In this document: positions 38,142-46,970 of the stretch, piece by piece | Numbering within the stretch: position 1 is the stretch's first letter | Layout: every line of letters begins with the position of its first letter | Assembly (NCBI RefSeq): GCF_014596945.1 | Contig: NZ_JACVXB010000001.1 | Coordinates: forward strand, 1,038,552-1,102,551 | Source of the DNA: Aestuariibaculum sediminum | GTDB taxonomy: Bacteria; Bacteroidota; Bacteroidia; Flavobacteriales; Flavobacteriaceae | DNA: 64,000 bases | Direction of reading: 5' to 3' | Program-made: the position numbers and the translations under genes | Notes under the pieces: model-generated | What the model saw: only the letters and a program-made list of their open reading frames with translations | Database searches by the model: none | What the model was told of the DNA's origin: nothing

Positions 38142-38858
38142 ATGAAGAGAGTAGTAATCCTTTTGATTTTACTTTGTGGTTTTGGAATTAGTGCACAAAG
38201 TAATGATGAATTAGTTAGGCATTTTGAGGCATATTATAAGCAAATGCAAAAACAAGGTGATGTGCAAGGAATAATTAATGGGTTAACGCATTTAAATGTT
38301 CTGGCGCCATCTTTAGAACGTGTAGATACCTTGGCTTATGTGTATATGTTAGAGGGTCAATATGTTCAAGCCTTGAATACGATTGGTATCGATAGAAAAA
38401 TGGACGATTCTGACGTGGCTTTAGAAGTCAAAGCGAAATCTTTAAAGGCAGTAAAGCAACCAGCCAGAGCCATAGAATTTTACGAAGAAATATTTAAGCG
38501 AAATCCTAGCGCTCATCTGGCGTTTGAATTAGCTGAACTTAATTTGCAAACGCAAAATTTAACTGAAGCCGACAAACATATAGCTTATGGTTTGGCTAAT
38601 GTAAAAGACGATATGCGTAAGGCGTTTTACGAAACGCAACAGCCTTATGAAGTGTCTTTAAAATCGGCGTTTATGTATTTAAAAGCATTATCGCTGTATA
38701 ATAAAGACAGAAAAGCGAATATTGATGGTACCTTAGATATTTTGGATGCTACTTTAAAAGAGTCTCCAAATTTTAATTTAATTCAATTAACTAAAAATGA
38801 ATTGCTAAGGCAAAAGCAAATGCTACAGTCTCAACAAGCGGAAGAAGATAAGAAGTAG
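38142..38858 (+). CDS. Secreted tetratricopeptide-like protein
   Basis: A 238-residue protein with a signal peptide (about 1-18, ending ISAQ) and a helical body. The segments AYVYMLEGQYVQALNTIG, ARAIEFYEEIFKRNPSAHLAFELAELNLQ (two adjoining helices) and TDILDATLKESPNF-like regions have TPR character, about four degenerate repeats. It probably acts as a periplasmic scaffold; no specific partner is visible. It is followed by a strong terminator and is monocistronic. Confidence 0.75.
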   Translation: MKRVVILLILLCGFGISAQSNDELVRHFEAYYKQMQKQGDVQGIINGLTHLNVLAPSLERVDTLAYVYMLEGQYVQALNTIGIDRKMDDSDVALEVKAKSLKAVKQPARAIEFYEEIFKRNPSAHLAFELAELNLQTQNLTEADKHIAYGLANVKDDMRKAFYETQQPYEVSLKSAFMYLKALSLYNKDRKANIDGTLDILDATLKESPNFNLIQLTKNELLRQKQMLQSQQAEEDKK

Positions 38859-38872
38859 GGTTCTCAAAACTT

Positions 38873-38922
38873 AAAAAAAAAGCGGTCTGGAAATGTTGTT
38901 TATGCATTCAGACCGCTTTTTT
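38873..38922 (+). terminator. Bidirectional terminator after the TPR gene
   Basis: AGCGGTCTG and CAGACCGCT arms with a 19-base loop, A-run before and T-run after. It also faces the end of the convergent lipoprotein gene. Confidence 0.85.
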
Positions 38923-38941
38923 ATATCCTTTATTTTATTGA

Positions 38942-39457
38942 TTATGGGCGCTCAAAAACATTCTTATCTGCTTCTGTTTTTTTATTCATTTGCAAGTTCA
39001 GATTTGAATAGGAAATAAGTAATTCTTTAATGGTGTTTAAAAGTTCTTCTTTACTAGTAGTGGTTAAATTTGAAAAACTTTCCAGTTTGTAAAATTTTGT
39101 TTCAAAAGCTGTAATTCTGGCTTTTACTGGGGCTGTATCCATTTTTTCAGGAATATTTCTTAAAAAATCTTTTAGCAGTGTACTGATGATGTTTTTGTTG
39201 TCCTTAAAAAAACTTAAATCGCCTTTTTTAACGTTTAAAATAATATCCTTTATTTGAGTGTATTCGTTCCAGCTTAATATAGTTTCTTCAGTTTTTTTAT
39301 CTAATAAAAATTCGGTGTATTTAAGCTTCGAAACATCGGCTTCAGTTAGTTCGTAGGCACTATGGTTTATGTTGGAGTTATCGCTTTCCTTGGGCGATTG
39401 CTTGCAGGAGTTAATAACTAAAATAAAGCTTAAAAGACTTAAAATTTTAAAATTCAT
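38942..39457 (-). CDS. Lipoprotein of unknown function
   Basis: 171 residues from ATG 39457 (MNFKILSLLSFILVINSC). The signal peptide ends in the lipobox VINSC, so the mature protein is lipidated at that Cys. The next residues (KQSPKESD) resemble a surface-export signal only weakly. The rest is helical, rich in Lys, Leu and Glu, with no family that I recognise. It converges on the TPR gene. An upstream in-frame start at 39484 would put charged residues before the signal peptide and is unlikely. Confidence 0.65.
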   Translation of the reverse strand: MNFKILSLLSFILVINSCKQSPKESDNSNINHSAYELTEADVSKLKYTEFLLDKKTEETILSWNEYTQIKDIILNVKKGDLSFFKDNKNIISTLLKDFLRNIPEKMDTAPVKARITAFETKFYKLESFSNLTTTSKEELLNTIKELLISYSNLNLQMNKKTEADKNVFERP

Positions 39458-39613
39458 AGGTTTTAAATAAAAATATAACGGCAAAGATATGGGAATAGTT
39501 TATTATTCCTGAAAATAACTAGACTCGACAATTATAAATCTTTTAACTTCAGAATGAAAATATTCAACAAAATCTTAGTATTTTTAAGTAAAACATAAGA
39601 AAACCAACAGATA

Positions 39614-40585
39614 ATGAACCCTAAAATATTAATAATAGGTGCTTGTGGCCAAATTGGTTCGGAGTTAACATTTAAGCTGCGTGACATGTATGGCAGCTCG
39701 AATGTGATAGCAAGCGATATTAGTTACAGTAATTTAGAGGTGGTTAATTCTGGTATTTTTGAAGTAGTTGACGCTCGAAATTATGCCAGTATAAAAATGT
39801 GTGTTGAAAAATATAATATAGATACTATTTACCTCATGGCAGCCATGTTAAGTGCTACAGGTGAAAAATACCCCATGAAAGCCTGGGATTTAAATATGGA
39901 ATCCTTATTTCATGTGTTAAACTTGGCTAAATCCAATGTTATTGAAAAGGTGTTTTGGCCATCAAGTATTGCTGTGTTTGGTCCAACAACTCCAGTTGAA
40001 AATACGCCGCAATATACCGTTATGGAGCCTGCTACAGTATATGGCATTACAAAACAAGTGGGAGAACGTTGGTGCGAATATTATTTTAATAAATATGGCG
40101 TCGATGTCAGGAGCTTACGTTATCCCGGAATTATTAGTTGGAAAACCATGCCTGGTGGCGGTACAACAGATTATGCAGTTGAAATTTATCATGAAGCCAT
40201 TATTAATGGGTTGTATGAGTGTTTTTTAACTGAAAACACAAAATTACCAATGATGTATATGGACGATGCTATAAAAGCCACCATCGATATTATGGAAGCG
40301 CCAAAAGAGCATGTTAAGATTAGATCGTCATATAATATTGCGGCAATAAGTTTTACCCCTAAAGAGGTGGCCGAGAGTATATCTCAAACGTATCCAAAAT
40401 TTAAAATGCTTTATAGTCCTGATTACAGGCAACATATTGCCAACGGTTGGCCGAAAAGTATCGACGATTCTCATGCTCGACAGCATTGGGCATGGCAGCA
40501 TGATTTTGACCTTCAGGATATTACCAAAACGATGCTTTATCATTTGGATAAAAAGTATAATGCGCCGCTTAAAAAATCGAATTAA
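39614..40585 (+). CDS. tdh: L-threonine 3-dehydrogenase, SDR type
   Basis: A 323-residue NAD-dependent epimerase/dehydratase-fold enzyme of the short-chain threonine dehydrogenase group, oxidising L-threonine to 2-amino-3-ketobutyrate. Evidence: the Rossmann motif GACGQIG (9-15), SSIAVFGPTTP, the catalytic YGITK (about 143-147) and the group signature PGGGTTDYAVEIYHEA. This family is well known in Flavobacterium and is distinct from the zinc-dependent enzyme. No kbl (the usual next enzyme) is adjacent. It stands 45 bases before the HupE-like gene. Confidence 0.88.
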   Translation: MNPKILIIGACGQIGSELTFKLRDMYGSSNVIASDISYSNLEVVNSGIFEVVDARNYASIKMCVEKYNIDTIYLMAAMLSATGEKYPMKAWDLNMESLFHVLNLAKSNVIEKVFWPSSIAVFGPTTPVENTPQYTVMEPATVYGITKQVGERWCEYYFNKYGVDVRSLRYPGIISWKTMPGGGTTDYAVEIYHEAIINGLYECFLTENTKLPMMYMDDAIKATIDIMEAPKEHVKIRSSYNIAAISFTPKEVAESISQTYPKFKMLYSPDYRQHIANGWPKSIDDSHARQHWAWQHDFDLQDITKTMLYHLDKKYNAPLKKSN

Positions 40586-40630
40586 TTGTATATTTGGACT
40601 TTCTCAACTCCCAATTCTTAATTAATAATT

Positions 40631-41221
40631 ATGCTAGAAAATTTTTGGTTTAACGTTGAATATGGAATAAACCATGTGCTTGATATAAAGGCTTACGATC
40701 ATGTATTGTTTCTAATTGTTTTAACAGTTCCTTATTTGTTTAAGGATTGGAAACGTGTGTTTTTACTGGTTTCTATGTTTACTTTGGGGCATACGTTGTC
40801 GTTGGTATTGGCATCTTATGGGATGGTAAGTGTAAATGCAAGCATTGTTGAGTTTTTAATTCCTATTACTATTTTAATTGTTGCCTTGTTTAATGTGTTT
40901 ACTTCGGGCAAAGGAGCGCAAAAGGAAAAAGTAGGCGTTTTGTTTTTGTCTACCCTGTTTTTTGGGTTAATTCACGGCTTAGGATTTGCAAGAGAATTTA
41001 GAATGCTGCTGGGAGGTTCAGATAGTAAATTAGTATTGTTGTTAGAATTTGCCCTAGGAATAGAAATTGCTCAAATTATTATCGTTTTTATTGTGCTGTT
41101 TTTAGGATATATTGTGCAAACTATTTTCAGGTTTTCAAAGCGCGACTGGATTATGGTTATTTCTGCTATTGTAGTAGGATTGGTTATTCCTATGATATTG
41201 AACAGTGATTTTCTTGCATAA
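40631..41221 (+). CDS. HupE/UreJ family membrane protein
   Basis: A 196-residue membrane protein with about six helices. Conserved histidines lie in the membrane at GHTLSLVLA and GLIHGLGFA, as in the HupE/UreJ family. Those proteins are thought to be nickel or other metal permeases or accessory proteins of hydrogenase and urease clusters. No hydrogenase or urease gene is present here, so the metal and role are open. Flavobacteria often carry such lone copies. The next gene is 217 bases away behind a dispersed repeat. Confidence 0.75.
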   Translation: MLENFWFNVEYGINHVLDIKAYDHVLFLIVLTVPYLFKDWKRVFLLVSMFTLGHTLSLVLASYGMVSVNASIVEFLIPITILIVALFNVFTSGKGAQKEKVGVLFLSTLFFGLIHGLGFAREFRMLLGGSDSKLVLLLEFALGIEIAQIIIVFIVLFLGYIVQTIFRFSKRDWIMVISAIVVGLVIPMILNSDFLA

Positions 41222-41330
41222 TTGAGAATAATTTAAGATTTATCTAAAAATTATAGAAACTTTCGTAAAAGTTTAACGAACAGAGGTTGTAATTAAAATA
41301 CGAACCAATTATATTCGTTATATTATTTCG

Positions 41331-41420
41331 CGTGAAGGATTGAGGTGGGTGTTGGAGCTCTTTATTTTATGAAAATAAAAGCGACTGCCGAAAGCCTGAT
41401 TGCTGATAAGCAACACGCCA
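41331..41420 (-). repeat. Dispersed non-coding repeat, copy 2 (minus orientation)
   Basis: Reads on the minus strand as GGCGT...AGGCTTTCGGCAGTCGCT...GAGCTCCAACA...CTCAATCC..CACG, the same ordered blocks as the copy at 1681-1756. The central linker here is an inverted repeat, TTTATTTT-A-TG-AAAATAAA, which the first copy lacks. It ends 17 bases before the dCMP deaminase start, so it must lie in that gene's promoter or leader. Confidence 0.6.
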
Positions 41421-41437
41421 AAAAACAAAACATTTAG

Positions 41438-41869
41438 ATGCCGAAGATTAAACAACTTAAATACGATAAGGCGTATTTAAGAATTGCTAAAGAATGGGGG
41501 AAATTATCGTACTGTAAACGCAGGCAAGTAGGTGCGCTTATTGTAAAAGATAGAATGATTATTTCTGATGGGTATAATGGAACCCCTTCAGGTTTTGAAA
41601 ATTTTTGTGAAGATGATGCCGGTTATACCAAATGGTATGTGTTACACGCCGAAGCAAATGCGATTTTAAAAGTAGCTTCTTCAACGCAATCTTGTAAAGG
41701 TGCTACCTTGTATATTACCATGTCGCCGTGTAAAGAATGTAGTAAACTAATTCATCAGGCAGGAATAGTTAAGGTAGTTTATCAAGATGCCTATAAAGAC
41801 GACTCTGGACTTAAATTTTTAGCTAAAGCAGGTATCGAACTAAAACAGATTGAAGATATAGAAGCTTAA
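41438..41869 (+). CDS. dCMP/cytidine deaminase family protein (ComEB-like)
   Basis: A 143-residue zinc-dependent deaminase. Ligands and the proton shuttle are present: His70 and Glu72 in LHAEANAI, Cys98 and Cys101 in PCKEC. The SDGYNGTPSGFENFCED segment is typical of deoxycytidylate deaminase, which feeds dUMP to thymidylate synthesis. Its stop overlaps the start of the S41 protease by one base (TAATG), so the two are translated together. The link between the two functions is not obvious, but I believe the pairing recurs in Flavobacteriaceae. Confidence 0.87.
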   Translation: MPKIKQLKYDKAYLRIAKEWGKLSYCKRRQVGALIVKDRMIISDGYNGTPSGFENFCEDDAGYTKWYVLHAEANAILKVASSTQSCKGATLYITMSPCKECSKLIHQAGIVKVVYQDAYKDDSGLKFLAKAGIELKQIEDIEA

Positions 41870-43461
41870 TGACTTACAATAAAAAATACTTGCCTCTAAT
41901 TTTAGGTGTTGCTATTGCGGCAGGCATTTTTATTGGCGGAAAATTAAATTTTAGTGATGCGCCAGACAGGTTGTTCTCTACCAATAGTAAAAAGGATAAA
42001 CTTAATCGATTAATTGATTATATCGATTATGATTATGTAGACGATATTAATACCGATAGTATTGTTGATGTTACGGTTAATGGGATTTTGGAGAATCTCG
42101 ATCCGCATTCGGTTTATATTCCCAAGGAAGATATGCAGCGCGTTGCCGAAAACATGAAAGGCGATTTTATTGGAATTGGTGTAAGTTTTTACCCGTATCG
42201 CGATAGTATTGCTGTAATTCGGGCTATAGAAGGCGGGCCAAGTGAAAAAGTTGGTATCAAAGGTGGTGATCGGATTTTAATGGCCGATGGCGATACCCTT
42301 TATGGCTCTCGACTAAATAACGGAGAATTAGTAAACAAACTTAAAGGTCCAGAAAATACTAAGGTTCGTTTAAAGGTTTACCGTAAAGGAGAGCCGGAAT
42401 TGTTAAATTTTACCGTTAAGCGTTCCAGTATTCCTATTAAAAGTGTTGATGCTGCGTATATGCTAACCGAAACTTTAGGGTATATAAAAATAAATCGTTT
42501 CGCAGAGTCTACGTATAAAGAATTTAAAAAAGGATTAGATAAATTACTCGACTTAGGAGCTAAAGAAATTGCACTCGATTTGCGTGATAACCCCGGTGGT
42601 TTTTTAGGTATAGCCGAACAAGTAGTTGATGAGTTTTTAGAAGATGAAAAGTTGATATTGTTTACCAAGAACAAACACGGTCATATTGAGAAAAACTTTG
42701 CTACAAGTAAAGGTGATTTTGAAGATGGTAAATTGTTCGTTTTAATAAATGAAAATTCGGCTTCGGCAAGTGAGATTATTGCAGGTGCACTTCAGGATAA
42801 TGATAAAGGAACAATTGTTGGTCGCCGAAGTTACGGAAAGGGTTTAGTTCAAAGAGAAATGGATTTAGGCGATGGTAGTGCTGTGCGCTTAACTGTGTCA
42901 AGATATTACACGCCTACAGGCAGATCCATACAGCGCGCCTACGATAATGGAAATGATGATTACTATCACGACTATATAGATCGTATTGAAAGTGGTGAAT
43001 TGTATGATTCAGATAAGATAGAGGTTGCTGATTCTTTAAAATTTACAACACCTAAAGGTAAGGTAGTTTATGGTGGAGGAGGGATCATTCCAGATGTGTT
43101 TGTGCCTATTGATACGAGTCTGCAAAATGAAACCCTAAGTTTTTTACAACGTAGCGGATTTATAAGCAATTTTGTTTTTGTAGAATTGGACAAAGATCGA
43201 GAGTCCTATGCTAATTTAGATCGTCAAGATTTTATAAATAATTTTGAAGTTGATGATCAATTAGTGTTCAACTTTCAAGATTACGTAAATATTAGAACGA
43301 ATACTAAAATTACATTTGTGGCCTATCACGATGAGGTTAAACAGCATATTAAAGCGGCTTTAGCCGATCAATTGTTTGGTGATGGTGCCTTTGAGCAAAT
43401 TATGAATCAAAACGATATCATGATTGACGAAGTTATTAGACTTAGTCAAGATAATCAATAG
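41869..43461 (+). CDS. S41 family C-terminal processing peptidase
   Basis: A 530-residue CtpA/Prc-type serine protease. An N-terminal signal or anchor helix (about 6-24) comes first, then a PDZ domain (about 95-180) with the IGIGVSF and GIKGGDRIL motifs, and the tail-specific protease domain. In that domain the catalytic Ser lies in NSASASEI (about 297-302) and the Lys in YGKGLVQ (about 324). The C-terminal 150 residues are a helical extension. It acts in the periplasm on C-termini of membrane or secreted proteins. It is translationally coupled to the deaminase gene. Confidence 0.9.
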   Translation: MTYNKKYLPLILGVAIAAGIFIGGKLNFSDAPDRLFSTNSKKDKLNRLIDYIDYDYVDDINTDSIVDVTVNGILENLDPHSVYIPKEDMQRVAENMKGDFIGIGVSFYPYRDSIAVIRAIEGGPSEKVGIKGGDRILMADGDTLYGSRLNNGELVNKLKGPENTKVRLKVYRKGEPELLNFTVKRSSIPIKSVDAAYMLTETLGYIKINRFAESTYKEFKKGLDKLLDLGAKEIALDLRDNPGGFLGIAEQVVDEFLEDEKLILFTKNKHGHIEKNFATSKGDFEDGKLFVLINENSASASEIIAGALQDNDKGTIVGRRSYGKGLVQREMDLGDGSAVRLTVSRYYTPTGRSIQRAYDNGNDDYYHDYIDRIESGELYDSDKIEVADSLKFTTPKGKVVYGGGGIIPDVFVPIDTSLQNETLSFLQRSGFISNFVFVELDKDRESYANLDRQDFINNFEVDDQLVFNFQDYVNIRTNTKITFVAYHDEVKQHIKAALADQLFGDGAFEQIMNQNDIMIDEVIRLSQDNQ

Positions 43462-43465
43462 CTAA

Positions 43466-44077
43466 TCAATCACTTATCTTATCATGTACTTTACTGTGTT
43501 TGCCGTCGTTCCATACGGTTAAAATATCTGTAGCAACGTGAGTGCCGCTACCAGCACATATGGCAAATTGACTGCGCCACCCTGCCAAAGAACCAGCTAC
43601 AAATAAATTTTCTTCTATCACATGATCAGTGTTTTTTAGCCAAATTCGTTCTTTTTCAACTGCAGCTCTCGGGTGTGGTTCAACATATGTTTCCAAACCT
43701 TCAATATGCATTAAATTCGTGTAGCCCACAGCGATGACGGCTATTTTTGTCTGGTATCGATTTTTATTTGTGGTCACTTCAAAGCCTTCGGCGTTTTTGG
43801 AAATTTTTAAAACTTTTTCGCCTTTAATTTGACTGACATGTGGGTATAAAGCGGTGAGTTGTTCTAAACCATTCTTAAGAATCGTCTGGCCTGTTGTTCC
43901 AGGTGTTATGCCTAGCACATTATTAAATAATGCAGTTTGTAAGTGCGATGTTTTTTGGTGTGCAACAATGCCAATTCGTTTGTCTTTAGCATATAATTTA
44001 TTTTTTGCAGAGCCTAAAACTAATGCACAGGATAAACCTGCGGCACCTCCTCCAATAACTAAAACATCAAAAGTCAT
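43466..44077 (-). CDS. Short FAD-dependent oxidoreductase, thioredoxin-reductase-like
   Basis: A 203-residue protein with the FAD motif GGGAAGLSCAL (9-19) and the second FAD contact near the end (ENLFVAGSLAGW). It is about 100 residues shorter than thioredoxin reductase. The NADPH domain and the redox CxxC are absent, so it is a one-domain flavoprotein. The electron donor is unclear. It is last in a tight operon: MarC, small membrane protein (11-base gap), this gene (1-base gap). It converges on the S41 gene, with only 4 bases between the stops. Confidence 0.75.
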   Translation of the reverse strand: MTFDVLVIGGGAAGLSCALVLGSAKNKLYAKDKRIGIVAHQKTSHLQTALFNNVLGITPGTTGQTILKNGLEQLTALYPHVSQIKGEKVLKISKNAEGFEVTTNKNRYQTKIAVIAVGYTNLMHIEGLETYVEPHPRAAVEKERIWLKNTDHVIEENLFVAGSLAGWRSQFAICAGSGTHVATDILTVWNDGKHSKVHDKISD

Positions 44078-44078
44078 A

Positions 44079-44282
44079 TTAACGACGTTCTTTTACTTTT
44101 TGTTCAATACGTTTAGAAATATATAAAATGAGCATGATTAATACAGCGCATAATGAAGCTAAAATTGTAATTATAGCCACAATGCTGTCGCCTTCAAATG
44201 GAGCGCTAAAATTAATTTTGGTTGTGTTAAACGCTACGAGTATTAATGCTAAAACACTAATGATAATAGTTGCAATTTTCAT
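44079..44282 (-). CDS. Small two-helix membrane protein (LapA-like)
   Basis: A 67-residue protein with two membrane helices (about 3-20 and 34-54) and a basic tail (SKRIEQKVKERR). The layout, with a polar loop carrying Asn and Pro between helices, is like LapA/DUF1049 proteins that help assemble lipopolysaccharide, but the match is weak. It sits between marC and the FAD gene with gaps of 11 and 1 bases, so it is surely translated from their operon. Confidence 0.65.
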   Translation of the reverse strand: MKIATIIISVLALILVAFNTTKINFSAPFEGDSIVAIITILASLCAVLIMLILYISKRIEQKVKERR

Positions 44283-44293
44283 AACTAAGGGAT

Positions 44294-44881
44294 TTAGTTT
44301 AAAATAAATAGCGCCTTTATATTGTGCGCAAATAATTTAACGGCTATGGCTAATAATATAACGCCAAAAACTTTTCTAATAATATTAATACCATTCTGAC
44401 CAATTAACCGTTCGATTTTTTTCGAAGTTTTTAAAACAATAAATATAATAATCACATTTAACAGTACGGCAACAATAATGTTTTCGGTGCTAAATTCGGC
44501 TCGTAAAGATAGCAGGGTGGTTAAACTTCCCGGGCCGGCGATTAATGGAAATGCTAGCGGGAAGACCGTGGCCGACATCATTTCATGGTCATCTTGTTTG
44601 TATAAGGTTATCCCTAAAATCATTTCTAAAGCAATGAAAAATAATATGAAGGAACCTGCAACGGCAAAAGAATTTACGTCTATCCCTACAAGGTTTAAGA
44701 TGCTTTTTCCCAAAAACAGAAACGTAATTAATATTACCCCTGCAATGATAGAGGCTTTGCCACTTTGGATGTGACCCATTTTTTTTCTTAAATCAATAAT
44801 AATGGGAATGTTACCTATAATATCAATAACTGCAAATAATACCATGAAGGCAGTAAATATTTCCTTAACATTAAATTGCAT
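44294..44881 (-). CDS. MarC family integral membrane protein
   Basis: A 195-residue protein with six predicted helices in the pattern of the MarC/UPF0056 family: FTAFMVLFAVIDIIGNIPI at the start, FPLAFPLIAGPGSLTTLLSL in the middle and INIIRKVFGVILLAIAVKLF at the end. The family's transport role is unsettled; the old link to multidrug resistance was withdrawn. I place the start at ATG 44881 (MQFNVKEI), since the 23 residues upstream in the open frame do not match the family. It is the first gene of a three-gene operon. Confidence 0.85.
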   Translation of the reverse strand: MQFNVKEIFTAFMVLFAVIDIIGNIPIIIDLRKKMGHIQSGKASIIAGVILITFLFLGKSILNLVGIDVNSFAVAGSFILFFIALEMILGITLYKQDDHEMMSATVFPLAFPLIAGPGSLTTLLSLRAEFSTENIIVAVLLNVIIIFIVLKTSKKIERLIGQNGINIIRKVFGVILLAIAVKLFAHNIKALFILN

Positions 44882-45185
44882 AATGACGCATTTTTTAAAA
44901 ATTTTAGCAAAAGTATGTATTATGAAACACATGTAAAGTTTTTTAAACATAAAGTTTTGTTTTCAGGAAGAAGTTTAAAGAAAGCTTTAGTTTAAATATA
45001 TGAGATGCTTTAATGTTATAAGTTAAAGTGTTTGTAAGGGTATTCTTAAGTGAATAATGAAAAAAAATTAGTGAAATATAATTATCGAAAAGCATTTCGT
45101 AGAAAATATTACTATAAAATATTGTTAAACAGTATTTTGGTCGTTTGTAATTTATATTTTTCAGCCCCAATTTAACCTAAACATT
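44882..45185. other. Intergenic region between marC and the S74 gene
   Basis: 304 AT-rich bases with divergent promoters. At 45140-45150 the 11-mer GTCGTTTGTAA recurs, which is also the core of the tandem repeats at 37003-37035. Nothing else is evident. Confidence 0.4.
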
Positions 45186-46838
45186 ATGAAATGCGTATTT
45201 AAAATTATTGTTCTTTTTTTGTTTTCTGTAAAGTTGTTCGCTCAAGTAGGAGTGAATACTACAGACCCTAAAACCTTATTGGATGTAAGAGCAACAAACG
45301 ACGATGGTACTACACAGGGAGCCGTTACAGCTTCCGATGGGCTTTTAGTGCCTCGTGTGGCGAGTCTGGGTGTTTCTGGAACGGAAAACGGACAGTTGGT
45401 ATTTTTAGTTGCTGATAATGGTGGATTTACTAAAGGATTTCATTTTTGGAACGGAACTGTATGGAATCCGGTTTCAGGTAGCGACGACGATTGGTATGTA
45501 GCTGATACTTCCGGTACTTCTACTTCAATTGATGATAACCTCTATACTATGGGCTCAGTCTCGGTAGGGAAAAATGAAGGAGGGAGTAGTGTCTTTAAAG
45601 TTTATGGTGCGGCCAAAAACGATATTACACTTCAAACCTCCGATAATACAAAAGATCAAGGTATTATGTTTCAAAATGCTGCAGGAGCTTACAGTTGGAA
45701 TATTTACCGTCACGACGCAGGTAACAGTTTGGTAGATTTAAGAATAGCCGGAAAAGCGGTTCCTGAATTTACCGGGCTTAATGATCTTGTTGATTATGTA
45801 ACGTTTAAAAGTAATGGAAATGTTGGAATTGGTCTCACTAATCCTACTGCAAGATTTGAAGTTCAGGGAGGAACGCGAACAGGAACACATACCCCAGGTT
45901 CCACTTTTTATGTAACAGGCGATTACGGACTTAGAAATAGTGGAGCAGAATTTATGCATTCTAACGGAACAAGAGGTGTTGGAATTGGGTACGAAGGATT
46001 CTATGCCACTGGGACTAATGTGAATTCTCATATTTCTTTGAGTTCTAAAGGAACGGGGTCTGTATATATGTATACAAATAATTCGGCTCGCATGGTTGTG
46101 GATGGTAACGGGAAAGTTGGTATTGGAACAACGTCTCCACAGGCATTATTTCATGTTGCAGGTTCTACTGAAGATGAGGTCATTGCAGCTTTTAGAGGTG
46201 TAAATGGTACAACCTCTAGTACAGCCAATGAAATTCGCTTTGTAGATATGTCGTCTTCTAATTTTCCTTCGGGATTGAGTGGTGTAAATTCCAAATTAGA
46301 TGGTGTTATGGTTGAAGGGCCTAACAGTGCTAATTTAGTTGTTAAAATAAGAAATAATGAAGGTACAGATGGTTTTCACGTTGTTAATAATGCAGGGAAT
46401 CATGTTTTTACTGCAAACGCAAATACCAGAGTCGGTATTGGAACAGATTCGCCATCGTACAGGTTACATGTAAATGGAACTGTTGCTGGAAATGCAGCTT
46501 ATGTTAATACGTCTGATGCTAGATTAAAAACAAATGTAGAACCCATTAAAAACGCTTTGTGGAAAGTAGAGCAATTACGCGGGATTACATTTGATTGGAA
46601 TAAAGAGAGAGTTGTTGGGAAACATTTGACATTAGATAATAAAAATCACTTCGGTTTTCTTGCTCAAGAAGTTGAAAAGGTGTTGCCTCAGGTTGTTACT
46701 ACAGATGAAAGTGATGACAATTTAAAATCTGTTGCATATTCAGATATTGTTCCTGTTTTAGTAGAAGCAATTAAGGAGCAACAAGAGCAAATTAAGAATT
46801 TACAAGCAAGATTGGATGATTTAGAAAATAAACTTTAA
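45186..46838 (+). CDS. Secreted tail-fibre-like protein with C-terminal S74 chaperone/peptidase domain
   Basis: A 550-residue protein with a signal peptide (about 1-20, ending LFAQ), a Gly/Asn/Thr-rich fibrous body with repeated VGIGTTSPxxxFHVAG-type units, and a C-terminal S74 domain. The domain starts at TSDARLK (about 442-448), where the Ser-Lys pair should cut the chain from its own chaperone after trimer assembly. It ends in a trimeric coiled coil (VEAIKEQQEQIKNLQARLDD). Such proteins occur in phage tails but also as surface adhesins in flavobacteria. No phage gene is near, so a surface role is likelier. Confidence 0.82.
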   Translation: MKCVFKIIVLFLFSVKLFAQVGVNTTDPKTLLDVRATNDDGTTQGAVTASDGLLVPRVASLGVSGTENGQLVFLVADNGGFTKGFHFWNGTVWNPVSGSDDDWYVADTSGTSTSIDDNLYTMGSVSVGKNEGGSSVFKVYGAAKNDITLQTSDNTKDQGIMFQNAAGAYSWNIYRHDAGNSLVDLRIAGKAVPEFTGLNDLVDYVTFKSNGNVGIGLTNPTARFEVQGGTRTGTHTPGSTFYVTGDYGLRNSGAEFMHSNGTRGVGIGYEGFYATGTNVNSHISLSSKGTGSVYMYTNNSARMVVDGNGKVGIGTTSPQALFHVAGSTEDEVIAAFRGVNGTTSSTANEIRFVDMSSSNFPSGLSGVNSKLDGVMVEGPNSANLVVKIRNNEGTDGFHVVNNAGNHVFTANANTRVGIGTDSPSYRLHVNGTVAGNAAYVNTSDARLKTNVEPIKNALWKVEQLRGITFDWNKERVVGKHLTLDNKNHFGFLAQEVEKVLPQVVTTDESDDNLKSVAYSDIVPVLVEAIKEQQEQIKNLQARLDDLENKL

Positions 46839-46862
46839 AAAGTATTACAATTTTAAAAATCG

Positions 46863-46893
46863 AAAGTCTGTCATGCTATGACAGGCTTTTTTT
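46863..46893 (+). terminator. Terminator after the S74 gene
   Basis: AAAGTCTGTCAT and ATGACAGGCTTT arms (one G-T pair), 3-base loop, then a T-run. Confidence 0.8.
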
Positions 46894-46970
46894 ATTTAAT
46901 AAAAATAAATTCAGTCTAAAGAGAAAGCTAAAGTTTCCGTATTTTTGCAATCGAAAATTTAATCTGATTT

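Noticed and set aside
45186..46838. Prophage, suggested by the tail-fibre S74 domain
   Set aside because: No capsid, terminase, integrase or lysis genes are around it, and it has a signal peptide, which phage fibres lack.
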